Source: Pseudomonas sp. PA27(2017)
GTDB lineage: Bacteria > Pseudomonadota > Gammaproteobacteria > Pseudomonadales > Pseudomonadaceae
Reading direction: 5' to 3'
NCBI RefSeq assembly: GCF_001945445.1
Contig: NZ_MSXW01000052.1
Span: forward strand, 1-64,000
Length of the DNA: 64,000 nucleotides
Below the pieces are notes generated by a model. That model ran no database searches, was not told where the DNA came from, and was given only the letters and a program-made list of their open reading frames with translations. Below are positions 20,701 to 29,514 of this stretch, one piece after another (position 1 is the stretch's first letter; every line of letters begins with the position of its first letter). The translations under genes were made by a program, and so were the position numbers.

Positions 20701-20715
20701 TCAACAAAATGTTGA
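20701..20715. promoter_or_regulatory. palindrome upstream of the YheO/DauR-like regulator
   Basis: TCAACA-AAA-TGTTGA is a perfect inverted repeat ending 12 bp before the regulator ATG at 20728. Its place over the promoter or leader suits autoregulation by the HTH protein that follows. No binding data can be inferred. Confidence 0.45.
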
Positions 20716-20727
20716 GATCTTCCAGTA

Positions 20728-21429
20728 ATGAGCAATGAATTTGGACTTGGGGAAGGACGGGTACTAGAGCTCTTAGCCAATACGGTCGTTGCCATCGGCA
20801 GCGTCTTACCTCGAAACACCGAGCTTGTACTTCATGACCTGCGAAAGCCGGAGTATTCGATCGCAGAAATCGCTAACGGCCACGTGAGTGGTAGACAAAA
20901 GGGAGACTCTGTGCTGGCGGGGATGCGGGCGGACAAAGGGTTTGCGTGCGCCTTGGAAGAAGGGCATCAAGCCGTGTCGTTGCTGCTCGACTATCCGACT
21001 CTCTCAAGCGACGGAAGCGCTTTGCGTAGTAGCACCGCGTTCTACCGTGATGACAATGGACGTGCATTCGCAGCGCTGTGTATCAACGTCAGCAATGAGG
21101 GGCTATTGGATGCGATCAACTTGCTGCAGAACCTTATAGGCAAGTCGGCCATGCCGATCACCGTGTCGGCACGCGCTTTGGCGTCATCGGGTGAACCAGG
21201 CCACGGCAACATTGAAGACCTCATGCTCGAAATCATCCGAAGTGCCACTGAGCAGATCCCCGGCAACGGTCGAACCAGTACTAAGCGCGCCAATTTGCTT
21301 GCGGTACAGCAGATGCAGGAGAAGGGAATTTTCCTTATCAAGGGCGGAGTCGATAAAGCTGCCAAGGCTCTTGGGGTCACCCGCTACACCGTTTACAACT
21401 ACTTAGATGAGCTTAAAAACGAAGGCTGA
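20728..21429 (+). CDS. YheO/DauR-like transcriptional regulator (PAS plus HTH)
   Basis: A 233-residue regulator. Residues 10-120 form a YheO-type PAS-like sensor (LANTVVAIGSVLPRNTELVLHDL, and AALCINVSNEGLLDAINLL). The C-terminal 60 residues are the HTH_22 domain (LLAVQQMQEKGIFLIKGGVD, AAKALGVTRYTVYNYLDEL). DauR, which controls D-arginine catabolism in P. aeruginosa, belongs to this family. Here the gene leads an operon with ridA and a serine dehydratase-like gene, the next ATG being 25 bp downstream. It likely senses an amino acid or its product and controls this operon. Confidence 0.85.
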   Translation: MSNEFGLGEGRVLELLANTVVAIGSVLPRNTELVLHDLRKPEYSIAEIANGHVSGRQKGDSVLAGMRADKGFACALEEGHQAVSLLLDYPTLSSDGSALRSSTAFYRDDNGRAFAALCINVSNEGLLDAINLLQNLIGKSAMPITVSARALASSGEPGHGNIEDLMLEIIRSATEQIPGNGRTSTKRANLLAVQQMQEKGIFLIKGGVDKAAKALGVTRYTVYNYLDELKNEG

Positions 21430-21454
21430 ACTGTCATTACATCCAGAGGAATTT

Positions 21455-21811
21455 ATGAAGCGATATAACGGCACTTTGCCGTATCCGTTCGCTCGCGCGG
21501 TAGAAGCAAACGGTTTTCTATTTCTGTCGGGTCAGGTGGCAATGAGCGCGTCTGGCGAACCATTGCATGGTTCGGTTGACGAGCAGACCCGCCTCATTAT
21601 GAGCAACATCCAAGAGACGCTTAAGTCTTGCGGCTCGGGGATCGATAAGGTCGTCAAGGTGACCGTCTGGCTGTCGGACATGAAGCATTTCCAAACGTTT
21701 AACGATGCTTACCGCACCTCGTTTCCTAACGGCTTTCCGGCCCGAACCACGGTGGTGAGCAAGCTGGCCTTTGATCTGGATGTCGAGATCGAAGTGCAGG
21801 CCTTGGCCTAA
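21455..21811 (+). CDS. ridA: RidA-family enamine/imine deaminase
   Basis: A 118-residue RidA (YjgF/YER057c) protein. Typical motifs are FLFLSGQVAM, VVKVTVWLSDM, the active-site Arg in FPARTTVV and DVEIEVQALA at the end. ATG at 21455 (MKRYNGTLPYPF) has GAGGA seven bases upstream. A longer reading from 21407 overlaps the regulator and is unlikely. RidA hydrolyses reactive 2-aminoacrylate and related imines to ketoacids. The next gene encodes a serine dehydratase, which makes exactly that intermediate, so the pair fits one pathway. Confidence 0.92.
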   Translation: MKRYNGTLPYPFARAVEANGFLFLSGQVAMSASGEPLHGSVDEQTRLIMSNIQETLKSCGSGIDKVVKVTVWLSDMKHFQTFNDAYRTSFPNGFPARTTVVSKLAFDLDVEIEVQALA

Positions 21812-21833
21812 GACCTTTTCCTGGAGCGACAGC

Positions 21834-22745
21834 ATGTCCCTAAGTATCAAAACCCCTCTCCTGGAATCACTACCTTTAGGCCGAAGCATCGGCACTAAGG
21901 TCTGGATGAAAATGGAGGCGATGCAGCCTAGTGGGTCTTTCAAGATTCGTGGAGTTGGCTTCGCCTGTGAGCAGCACCATGTGCGCGGCGCCCAGCGGTT
22001 TATATCATCGTCAGGCGGCAACGCTGGACTCGCCGTCGCTTACGCCGGGCGCCGCCTTGGTGTCCCGGTGATCGTCGTTGTCCCTGAGACAACAACGCAA
22101 CGAGCTCGCAGCCTCCTAGCGCTGGAAGGGGCTGAGGTCATTGTCCACGGGAAGACGTGGTTTGAAGCCAATGAACTAGCTCGCTCGATGCAGACAGCTG
22201 CAGACGCCTTCATCCACCCCTTTGACGATCCGCTGTTATGGACTGGTCATGCCTCCATGATTGATGAGGTTGTTGCAGACGGCATACGCCCAGATGCTGT
22301 GGTGCTGTCGGTCGGCGGCGGCGGTCTTCTGGCCGGCGTAGACGAGGGATTGCGCCGCAACGATTTAGGTGATGTCCCGGTGTACGCAGTGGAGACAGAG
22401 GGTACTGCCTCTTTAAACGCATCCATCAGCGCGGGCCAACTTGTGGAGATTCCGGCAGTTTCCGGCGTGGCAACCTCCCTGGCCGCCAAGCAAGTATGCC
22501 GACGAGCCTACGAGCTCTCCAAGGAGCGACCAGTGATACCTGTGCAGGTGACTGATCGCGAAGCCGTCGATGCGTGCTCTGCCTTCCTAAATGACCACCG
22601 GATCTTGGTCGAGCCTGCCTGCGGAGCATCGCTAGCTGCGCTGTATGGCAACAAAATGCCTCTCAACAAGGTGAGTAATGTGCTCGTTATCGTGTGCGGT
22701 GGTTCAACGGCGACCGTGGAATCACTCCTAAGCTTTCAAGGCTGA
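21834..22745 (+). CDS. PLP-dependent L-serine/threonine dehydratase-like enzyme
   Basis: A 303-residue fold-type II PLP enzyme. Lys in PSGSFKIRG binds PLP, SSGGNAGLAVAYAGRRLGVP binds the substrate carboxylate, VGGGGLLAGV is the phosphate-binding Gly loop and VIVCGGST closes the core. There is no C-terminal ACT domain. Length and motifs fit the serine dehydratase (SDH/SDSL) type more than biosynthetic IlvA. ATG at 21834 has GGAG eight bases upstream and lies 22 bp after the RidA stop. It would deaminate L-serine or a related hydroxyamino acid to a ketoacid through 2-aminoacrylate. Confidence 0.87.
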   Translation: MSLSIKTPLLESLPLGRSIGTKVWMKMEAMQPSGSFKIRGVGFACEQHHVRGAQRFISSSGGNAGLAVAYAGRRLGVPVIVVVPETTTQRARSLLALEGAEVIVHGKTWFEANELARSMQTAADAFIHPFDDPLLWTGHASMIDEVVADGIRPDAVVLSVGGGGLLAGVDEGLRRNDLGDVPVYAVETEGTASLNASISAGQLVEIPAVSGVATSLAAKQVCRRAYELSKERPVIPVQVTDREAVDACSAFLNDHRILVEPACGASLAALYGNKMPLNKVSNVLVIVCGGSTATVESLLSFQG

Positions 22746-22834
22746 CGGAAGTCTTATCAGCCCCTCTCTCGGGCAGCTACGGCTGCTTTGTTTCTAGGCC
22801 CCCGGGCCGAATTCGGCCACCCCTCTACTCTGCG

Positions 22835-23608
22835 TTACGGGGTGTGCCGAGCCCTTAGCAAGTGCGCTGCGAGTAGCGTGATAAGCACCGCTATCAGCGA
22901 TGCGATCGTAACGCTCAGCGAAATCCCTAGCTGCAAAACCGAGTATTTCAGCGTCAGATAAAAACCTGCTACGCCGAGCGCACCTATAGCGTTACCTCTC
23001 ACTACCGCACCCAGCTCTCGACGTCCTCCTTGCAGGTGAGCAAAGACCGCTAGGGGCCAGGCAATGACTGGGATTGGTGCCATCAAGCCGCTAATTGTCG
23101 GGCCCAACCACTCCGCGCTCAACGTGATCATCAGAAGCAAGAGCGTTGCAGTGATCATGCGCATCGGAATGATCCAGCGAGGTGTCGGTACATAACCAGC
23201 CTCGCCCTCCCCGGCCATCCTCGATGTGCGAGGCACAATTGCAATGACCATACACAGGATCACAGCAAGGGATACAGCCAAAGAGGCTGCCTGATTCAAG
23301 AGAAAGGCCGCTAGGCCATAGCAAGCCAATGCGCTCAAACAGCCGACCCAAATCTTCAATCGCCGGGTCGCACTGATGTAAAAAAGGTAGGTCGCTTGAA
23401 TTGCAGCTACCCCTGCGATTGCACCAGGAACTGCTTGAAGTACGAACGATGAACCCTGTTCTAGCCCTAAGAACAACATGACGAGTGCCGAGGTGACAGG
23501 CAGACCTGAAAGAATCCCGCCGACATGAGAACCCCAGCGGCGAGCTGCGAGGGAGATGGCGAGCATCAGAGTAGGAGTAGCGAGAAACTTTAAGAAGAAG
23601 ATGCTCAT
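22835..23608 (-). CDS. multi-pass membrane protein of unknown function
   Basis: About 257 residues with eight or more hydrophobic helices, for example FLKFLATPTLMLAISLAARR, GILSGLPVTSALVMLFLGLE and SVTIASLIAVLITLLAAHLL. A GxSGLPxTxxxxxxFxxxEQG pattern in the second helix recurs in small membrane-protein families without a known role. I chose the ATG at 23608, which gives a membrane helix at the very N-terminus. A GTG 14 codons upstream is also possible. It is convergent with the serine dehydratase gene. Confidence 0.7.
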   Translation of the reverse strand: MSIFFLKFLATPTLMLAISLAARRWGSHVGGILSGLPVTSALVMLFLGLEQGSSFVLQAVPGAIAGVAAIQATYLFYISATRRLKIWVGCLSALACYGLAAFLLNQAASLAVSLAVILCMVIAIVPRTSRMAGEGEAGYVPTPRWIIPMRMITATLLLLMITLSAEWLGPTISGLMAPIPVIAWPLAVFAHLQGGRRELGAVVRGNAIGALGVAGFYLTLKYSVLQLGISLSVTIASLIAVLITLLAAHLLRARHTP

Positions 23609-23854
23609 GAGGTGGCAGGCTATAGATTTCGAAGCCGAATAGTAAGCCACCTCGATGGCCTCATGGACGGCTTAAGGTGAATCGGCGCGATAGCTAGGTA
23701 CCGCTTCGTAAGGTGGGGCAGAGATTGGCAGACAGCGGCCTCTAGCCGAGGACGAGCCTCCGCAGAAGCAACCCCGCCCTCCTGAAGTAGCAACCGCCAA
23801 GAGCCCCAGAACTGGACTAATCTCTCTGTCTTTGCAGACAAATCGAGACGCCCT

Positions 23855-24043
23855 ATGGAGAGCGCAAAAATCCAAGCATTTGCGAAGAGGTACACCGCAG
23901 CGCTAATCAACAGCGCGCCACCGAACGAGGTGGATCTTTCGAACGAGGGTTTTACACCCGACGAGCGAGAGGCTGTTTACAGAGCGCTCAATCAAATCCG
24001 AGAGAGGATGATAGTGGAGGCGGAAGTACTGGAGTCACTTTGA
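23855..24043 (+). CDS. small hypothetical protein (62 aa)
   Basis: Short acidic, helical protein (MESAKIQAFAKRYTAALINS ... VLESL) with no motif I recognise. The ATG lies in a gap between opposing genes, and the next gene, a VOC protein on the same strand, starts 45 bp later. It is retained because its amino-acid make-up looks protein-like and no other gene covers it. Confidence 0.5.
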   Translation: MESAKIQAFAKRYTAALINSAPPNEVDLSNEGFTPDEREAVYRALNQIRERMIVEAEVLESL

Positions 24044-24088
24044 GCATCGCACTTGGGCGTGGCCGAAGAAACCCTGGAGGTACGAATC

Positions 24089-24505
24089 ATGCTTAGCTAC
24101 ACGATGATTGGCTCGAACGACTTATCCGCTGCAGGTAGGTTCTACAACGCGATTCTGCTGCCGTTGGGGTACGAGGTGGAGCGCTGGGAAAAGCAGCTGT
24201 GCTATTCGATGCCCGGCATTGAGGATCAGGAAAACGGCCCAGGTGCCTTTCATGTGACCACCCCTTACGACGGTAAGCCGGCGACCGTTGGCAACGGCAC
24301 CATGGTTGCTTTCCGCGCACCTACACACGAGAAAGTGCGAAGCCTGCATGCTGAGGGGCTACGCTGCGGCGGTGTGGATGAAGGTGCCCCTGGTTTTCGC
24401 AAGGCTTACAGTGCCAACTTCTTCGTGGGCTATCTGCGAGACCCAGATGGCAACAAGGTGGCGTTGCTCTGTACAAGTGACTACGAACCCATTCGTCCTA
24501 AGTGA
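24089..24505 (+). CDS. VOC-family (glyoxalase/bleomycin-resistance-like) protein
   Basis: A 138-residue protein with one vicinal-oxygen-chelate unit pair. It opens with MLSYTMIGSNDLSAAGRFYN, and ends with FFVGYLRDPDGNKVALLC, the usual VOC C-terminal strand with its metal-binding position. ATG at 24089 has GGAGG nine bases upstream, so the longer frame from 24053 is not used. Substrate unknown. Close relatives are annotated as lactoylglutathione lyase-like. Confidence 0.82.
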   Translation: MLSYTMIGSNDLSAAGRFYNAILLPLGYEVERWEKQLCYSMPGIEDQENGPGAFHVTTPYDGKPATVGNGTMVAFRAPTHEKVRSLHAEGLRCGGVDEGAPGFRKAYSANFFVGYLRDPDGNKVALLCTSDYEPIRPK

Positions 24506-24905
24506 GATGTTCGAGACAGAGTTCGCCTGTGCGGTCGCAAATCCAGAAATAGCCATCGATCAATTGCCCCTCCTCATGCTGGGTACTTGCCTGCCAAGTC
24601 ACTCACTAGAAACTCTTGCTCGCACGCTTTCAGTATTCCGACAGCCCTGTGCAGCCGTAGAGTCAGGACGGACAAAGACCTACTAATCAAGGCCCCAGGT
24701 TCACGCAGGTGACGTGCTTTGCCTGACCGAATTTACAGGCTCGAATGTGAAATCCCCAAATTTCCTCGCTTCATCCATCGAATTCTGCTCAGGTGGAATG
24801 CGGATGAACTTTCAAAACTGCTCTGGCCTCCCATCTTCAACGCGTCGGAAGAATTGTCATCCGCACGCCTATTTTTCACCTTGATCAGGGGACTGAGTGA
24901 CCACC
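24506..24905. other. no gene recognised
   Basis: About 400 bp between the VOC and DJ-1/PfpI genes. Open frames here are short and without a convincing start or motif. No hairpin with a U-run was found. Confidence 0.5.
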
Positions 24906-25463
24906 ATGAGCAATCAACTGGCAGACAAGAAAGTACTATTCATCACCTCGAATACGGGAATTGAGCGCGATGAGCTGTTGAAACCGTTTGAAGCGCTAAA
25001 GGCACAGGGTGCCCTGGTCACCCATGGATCAAGTGACGGCGGCACCACCCAAACGTTTGTTCAGGACACTGAGAAAGATCGCACTGTGGAGTCTCAGGTT
25101 GCGCTGGCTGGGCTAAACGCTTCGGACTTTGATGCGCTTGTGATTCCAGGCGGAACGGTCAATGCCGATACGCTTAGACTGGACGAAAACGCCCAGCGCC
25201 TGGTCAAAGAGTTCGCCAACTCGGGCAAAGTAATCGCTGCGATTTGCCATGGGCCATGGTTGCTAATTAACGCTGGAGTCATCGCCGGCAAGACCCTCAC
25301 GTCTTACCCCAGCGTTAGGCTCGATCTAGAAAATGCCGGTGCTGCTGGTTGGGTAGATGTTGAAGTAAAGCAATGCCAAGCCAATGGTTGGACTTTGATC
25401 ACTTCGCGTAACCCCAACGACATACCCGCATTCAACGATGCTATCGTCGCAGCGTTGAAGTAG
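24906..25463 (+). CDS. DJ-1/PfpI-family protein
   Basis: A 185-residue class I glutamine amidotransferase-like domain. The nucleophile elbow is AAICHGPWLLI with the reactive Cys, and VIPGGTVNADTLRLDE is the preceding loop with the usual Gly-Gly. The end SRNPNDIPAFNDAIVAALK matches the PfpI/YhbO subgroup, reported as deglycases or stress proteins. I use the ATG at 24906; a GTG three codons earlier is possible. It stands alone in transcription. Confidence 0.87.
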   Translation: MSNQLADKKVLFITSNTGIERDELLKPFEALKAQGALVTHGSSDGGTTQTFVQDTEKDRTVESQVALAGLNASDFDALVIPGGTVNADTLRLDENAQRLVKEFANSGKVIAAICHGPWLLINAGVIAGKTLTSYPSVRLDLENAGAAGWVDVEVKQCQANGWTLITSRNPNDIPAFNDAIVAALK

Positions 25464-25643
25464 GGAGGCGCTGATCAGCCATACTCCAGCCGCGAGCCGC
25501 AGGCAGGGTCTTGCCCAAAGCCTGGGCTCTAGGCTTGCACACTGCAGCCGGTCGTCAGGGTCTTTTTTTCGTCCAAAAGCAGACAGTGATCTCGATATTT
25601 AGACCTGCCCCTCAGGCAAGCGGCCGAGCTGCCTACCGCTCAT

Positions 25644-27365
25644 TCAGAGGCCACTGCATTCGAGTGTCGGTCTCGGTGCTGCCAGCCGGGGGTAGATGAC
25701 TGAAAGCCAGGCAATTGGTTTATTCTGATCAAACCCTTCTTGCATCTGGCGCAAGGTTTTGATCTGCGGGAAATCCTCAACGGCCGCCCTCAATGCAAGC
25801 AGCGCACCCGCAGCATCGCCGGAAAGGCGATATCGCTCAGCCAGCGCGAGTCCCATGCAGGCTTCCACATTGTACGGTGCCTTGATGCCATTCTTCGTGT
25901 GTCGCCTATTGTAATATCGATTCAGTTGCATCTGGTGTTCGGCAATTGTCCAGCCAGTGTCACTTCCTATCAGCGCCTGCGCAATCAGCGATTCAACGCT
26001 GGGGTGGTTCAGCAGATTGATCTCGACCGACGAGAACTCTCTTCTAGTACTCTCATTACCTAGAAAAAAATCGGACAAGTAGGCAAATCCTAGAAATGCT
26101 ATCTTCATGTCTCCGGCCATCTGGGCCATGAGTTTCATGCCTCTCTCAATCACCAGCGTTGGATGGTGAAGCTTGCGTTCGGGAAACTCGACCAAACATT
26201 GATCAATCAGTCTTACTAGACCGTCCAAGTGCCTCCTGGGCGTCTGGCTATTGAACCCGTGGGGGTTGTACAGCCAGTGCCTGGGATCGATCCGTAATTT
26301 CAATAAGCCCGGATTATCCCATTCGTAGTGGCACGGCTCATGATCAACCTTTTCCGCCTTGCGGACATATTCGATGATCACCGCTCTTACCAGGCGAAAT
26401 AGCCCCTGAAAAGTGAAGGTGAGCTTGCCATCGTCCTCATAAGTTTCTCTGTGATTGGCAAAATGTAGGAATTCCTTGGTCAATGGCTTGAGTGAATGAA
26501 CGTAGCTGGAGCGCACACCGTAGAGGTTCTGTAACGCTGCCTCTAGATCACGACGACCGATCGGATATTTCTGCGAATCGGCCTTTGCCGTGAAGTAATC
26601 CACTGGTAAGTGAGCAAGGATAAACTGAACAAATCGATGGCCCAAACGCGGATGAATGACATCGAGTACTGCGTCCTTTAACGCCTGCGCGCGCTCCTCA
26701 TCTACACCCTCCAGAGCTTTATCTACCCCCTGCCTTTTCGGATCAGGAATGTCAAACCACTGCGGCTCATAACCATCAAATTTCTGCACCAGAGATTCGA
26801 CACACATCACCAGCAGCGTGTAGGCCAGATTGAGGTCATCGCTCATTCTGTGAACTGCGGCGATGTAAGTTCTGATCGCCTGGATCACTACCAGGTAGTT
26901 CGCACGCCGCAGCCCGATTAGCTGCTCGGTGAAATCCTCGAATGCTTTGATATCCGAGAGATTTGCCGAGACTGATTCATCGTAGAAACGCACCAGCCGC
27001 TCGCTGGGGTTTGGTTGCCCGGGCCGCGGTCGTCGATTCAGCAACCTTTCTGCGATGTGGACGTCAGGCGAACAGATGACCTGCAAACTGAATGAGGCCA
27101 CGTCTGCAAAGTCGTCAATGTAGGCACCCATGCTTCTAGAGACGAGGATCCCAGGCGCAGGATCAGCGGCCTCCATGTATTCCACTAATTCATACCCAAG
27201 CGCAGTTGGCGTGTGGGAAGAGTCCATGCTGCTCAGCGACCCTGCCTTAGTCGTAACCCTGCTCGTCACTCCAAGACGAAGATTAGTGTAGATCACCCCC
27301 TTAAGAATCGTGATCCGTGGTTCGTCTCGGTTGGTGAACAGCTTTCCTGTTGCGGCTTGCAGCAT
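25644..27365 (-). CDS. large protein with an Apea-like HEPN domain
   Basis: About 573 residues; ATG at 27365 has AGGAG six bases upstream. In the middle, a helical segment around YLVVIQAIRTYIAAVHRMSD and LAYTLLVMCVESLVQKFDGY is followed by GVRSSYVHSLKPLTKE. R-S-S-Y-V-H fits the HEPN R-x4-H catalytic motif, and the layout is that of Apea-like HEPN domains, which are often RNases in anti-phage and toxin systems. The N-terminal 200 and C-terminal 150 residues are not recognised; the last part looks TPR-like (AERYRLSGDAAGALLALRAA). No antitoxin-like partner adjoins it. RNase activity is inferred from family only. Confidence 0.65.
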   Translation of the reverse strand: MLQAATGKLFTNRDEPRITILKGVIYTNLRLGVTSRVTTKAGSLSSMDSSHTPTALGYELVEYMEAADPAPGILVSRSMGAYIDDFADVASFSLQVICSPDVHIAERLLNRRPRPGQPNPSERLVRFYDESVSANLSDIKAFEDFTEQLIGLRRANYLVVIQAIRTYIAAVHRMSDDLNLAYTLLVMCVESLVQKFDGYEPQWFDIPDPKRQGVDKALEGVDEERAQALKDAVLDVIHPRLGHRFVQFILAHLPVDYFTAKADSQKYPIGRRDLEAALQNLYGVRSSYVHSLKPLTKEFLHFANHRETYEDDGKLTFTFQGLFRLVRAVIIEYVRKAEKVDHEPCHYEWDNPGLLKLRIDPRHWLYNPHGFNSQTPRRHLDGLVRLIDQCLVEFPERKLHHPTLVIERGMKLMAQMAGDMKIAFLGFAYLSDFFLGNESTRREFSSVEINLLNHPSVESLIAQALIGSDTGWTIAEHQMQLNRYYNRRHTKNGIKAPYNVEACMGLALAERYRLSGDAAGALLALRAAVEDFPQIKTLRQMQEGFDQNKPIAWLSVIYPRLAAPRPTLECSGL

Positions 27366-27793
27366 GGGCACTCCTACTAAACGATTCCCTATTCTGAAAC
27401 TGCGCGTCACAACGAGCTTGGCCGATAGGCATCCACACTCCAATTGGGAACGCTGTGGATCCGATCAATCGAGCCGCGCGATCGTCACAGCAGGAAGATT
27501 TGGCAGTGGTCATAAGACCTCTCGCGGGCACCAGGCGCAACCAATCTGGCACAGCAGGCTGTAAACAGTCACGACAATGGTGCTTCGCGAAACTGCAATC
27601 CCAGACTGCCGTAGCGCACATTTACGGCGCGCCCAGACGTGGCGAGCTTCGGCAGAAGCAATTCTCAATTTTTGGTATAAAGTGTCGGAATCACTGAACG
27701 GCCTTCCAGCGGCAAGTAGTCGCGAGGTGGGCTTGGGCTAACCAACCGCCAATGACCCAGTTCCGCCTCACTCCGATCGGCTGAATTCTCCAG
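27366..27793. other. no gene recognised
   Basis: About 430 bp upstream of the HEPN gene and downstream of the next minus-strand gene. Only short overlapping frames without motifs. It should contain the HEPN promoter. Confidence 0.45.
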
Positions 27794-28372
27794 TCAAAAA
27801 CTTTCGAGACTGAGCCTGATATCCGCCTCTCTCGCCAACTCGACAGCCTGTTGGACGTACTGGGCTTCGACGACAAATCCTGCGCATTCGTCCCCGCCGG
27901 TATCCATGTGCAGGTACCGCATTCCATGTTTTTGCAGCCAAACATCAAACTCGGCCAGCACCTCAGGCATAGCCTTACTACCGTCGTGCGCATAAGCAAA
28001 GGGAGCCGAAATACCACTAGCCCGTACGAGAATGGGTGCCAAATACTCAAAGCTATCGAAGCCCCGGTAATCGCATACCATCAACGTGAGCTGCTCTAAT
28101 TTCTGGCCACGCCGATCATCGATCAATCCTTCGTAAAGAGCCGTCTCGGGACACTCACCCTCTTTTAGCTTTCTTAGGATGCGCCGCTCCAGCCTGCCAC
28201 GCTCCTCTGCTGGCAAACGGACAAGCAGCAGCTCCAGCAGAGACTTCAAAGCACGACGCTGCTCGGGCAGCTCAGGTCTCAATGCCTTAAAACATTCACT
28301 GTCACTAAGCTCAGTAGTCTCGGGCGGTGGCATGGTAAAGCGTCCACCGAATAGTCGATCCCATATTCCCAT
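27794..28372 (-). CDS. hypothetical protein (192 aa), possibly DUF6630-like
   Basis: Soluble acidic protein. An N-terminal amphipathic start (MGIWDRLFGGRF) is followed by a Leu-rich helical region and a C-terminal domain with VCDYRGFDSFEYLAP, EFDVWLQKHGMRYLHMD and TGGDECAGFVVE. The D-x-G-G-D-E piece recalls small bacterial proteins of the DUF6630 type, but I am not certain. It starts 9 bp after the endonuclease gene stop on the same strand, so the two are likely co-transcribed. Confidence 0.6.
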   Translation of the reverse strand: MGIWDRLFGGRFTMPPPETTELSDSECFKALRPELPEQRRALKSLLELLLVRLPAEERGRLERRILRKLKEGECPETALYEGLIDDRRGQKLEQLTLMVCDYRGFDSFEYLAPILVRASGISAPFAYAHDGSKAMPEVLAEFDVWLQKHGMRYLHMDTGGDECAGFVVEAQYVQQAVELAREADIRLSLESF

Positions 28373-28381
28373 ACGGAAACC

Positions 28382-29353
28382 TCACCTACAGTTGCCGGCT
28401 TTGCGAAACCCTGCGTTGATCGCTTCCGTCTCTGACCCGAATGCCACCTGGTTCTTTGGTGATACTTGGCTGAAGCCGGGACAGCCGCTAGAAAGGTGAT
28501 AGACATTACTACGGCGATTTCCAATCACTGCGCCCTCTACACTTACATCCACTGACGATCGCTGAGTCTTCTCGACTTGGCGCGCAGGAGCTGCTGGCGA
28601 GCGTACCTTGAGGCCTTCAGCTATGGGCTTGTAACCCAAATCCCAAACTCGCTCTCCGGTCACGAACTTATTCGGGTACCCAACGATTTTCGCGATCCGC
28701 GCGTTCCGTTCAATTTCCCAGTCGGATGGCGGGTACTGCCTACTCCATGCCCCCAAGAGCTGCTGCTGTTGGCGCGACATGTTCAATCCATACCGGTCGA
28801 ACATGTAAAACGTCGTGCGAGCAACGAGCCCTTTGACCTCGTCGCGAGGCTCCGCAGTCCTCGCATCAAAATCAACACGCGTCGAGCATTGGCCATACTG
28901 AGGTGAGACACCAGAGGCCATGCCGTAATTGAAGTGCGCGCGATCGCCATTCACTTCTCCCACGGCGGGATAGAGGTTGTAGAGATCAGCTTCCATCGCT
29001 CGAAATACTGGATCAGTCGCTACGCAGTTCTTACGCCCGCCGTTCTGCCAACACTGCCGCTGATGACCAAACTGCCAGGCGGGCACAATGTGCTCCCACT
29101 CAGTCCTAGCCGCGCGGTCAGGCTGCTTTCTTACTTCGTAGCCGCAAGACTCAGCGTCTACCCTACCCCCGGACGTTCCAACCCAACGCCATTTGCAGCC
29201 GCAATAAAGATCACCGATGGGCCCATCGGCTTGATCAAAAAACACCTCACGCTTTGCGACAACCTTTGCCTTATCAAAACTGGCCGGAGCACTAGCGAAC
29301 GATGAGGTTGCATTAAAAACCAGTAGCGCGAAGACGAGAAAAACTTGCTTCAT
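28382..29353 (-). CDS. secreted endonuclease I with C-terminal Ada-like zinc domain
   Basis: About 323 residues. The signal peptide is MKQVFLVFALLVFNATSSFA. The endonuclease I (EndA/NucM/Dns) domain runs to about residue 225 and carries TEWEHIVPAWQFG with the catalytic His, DLYNLYPAVGEVNGDRAH and paired Cys residues. The last 55 residues (SNVYHLSSGCPGFSQVSPKN then AGFRKAGNC) look like the metal-binding domain of Ada that caps several bacterial nucleases. It would degrade DNA in the periplasm or outside the cell. ATG at 29353 keeps the signal peptide; a start six codons earlier is less likely. Confidence 0.9.
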   Translation of the reverse strand: MKQVFLVFALLVFNATSSFASAPASFDKAKVVAKREVFFDQADGPIGDLYCGCKWRWVGTSGGRVDAESCGYEVRKQPDRAARTEWEHIVPAWQFGHQRQCWQNGGRKNCVATDPVFRAMEADLYNLYPAVGEVNGDRAHFNYGMASGVSPQYGQCSTRVDFDARTAEPRDEVKGLVARTTFYMFDRYGLNMSRQQQQLLGAWSRQYPPSDWEIERNARIAKIVGYPNKFVTGERVWDLGYKPIAEGLKVRSPAAPARQVEKTQRSSVDVSVEGAVIGNRRSNVYHLSSGCPGFSQVSPKNQVAFGSETEAINAGFRKAGNCR

Positions 29354-29514
29354 TCGACAGCTCAATTCCAAGAATCAAGCGCGGAATTATAAGCTGACCA
29401 CCCTCCTCTAGGTCACTATAAAAAATGCAATGGAATGTATTTTCGCTTAGACTGTCCATTCAGATAGCAACAAACCATCACTAGCTTTAGCCAAAATTTA
29501 ATTGGGGAGACATC

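Noticed and set aside
24506-24905. Small protein gene before the DJ-1/PfpI gene
   Set aside because: Frames at 24719-24964 and 24288-24686 have no start signal, overlap better genes and show no motif.
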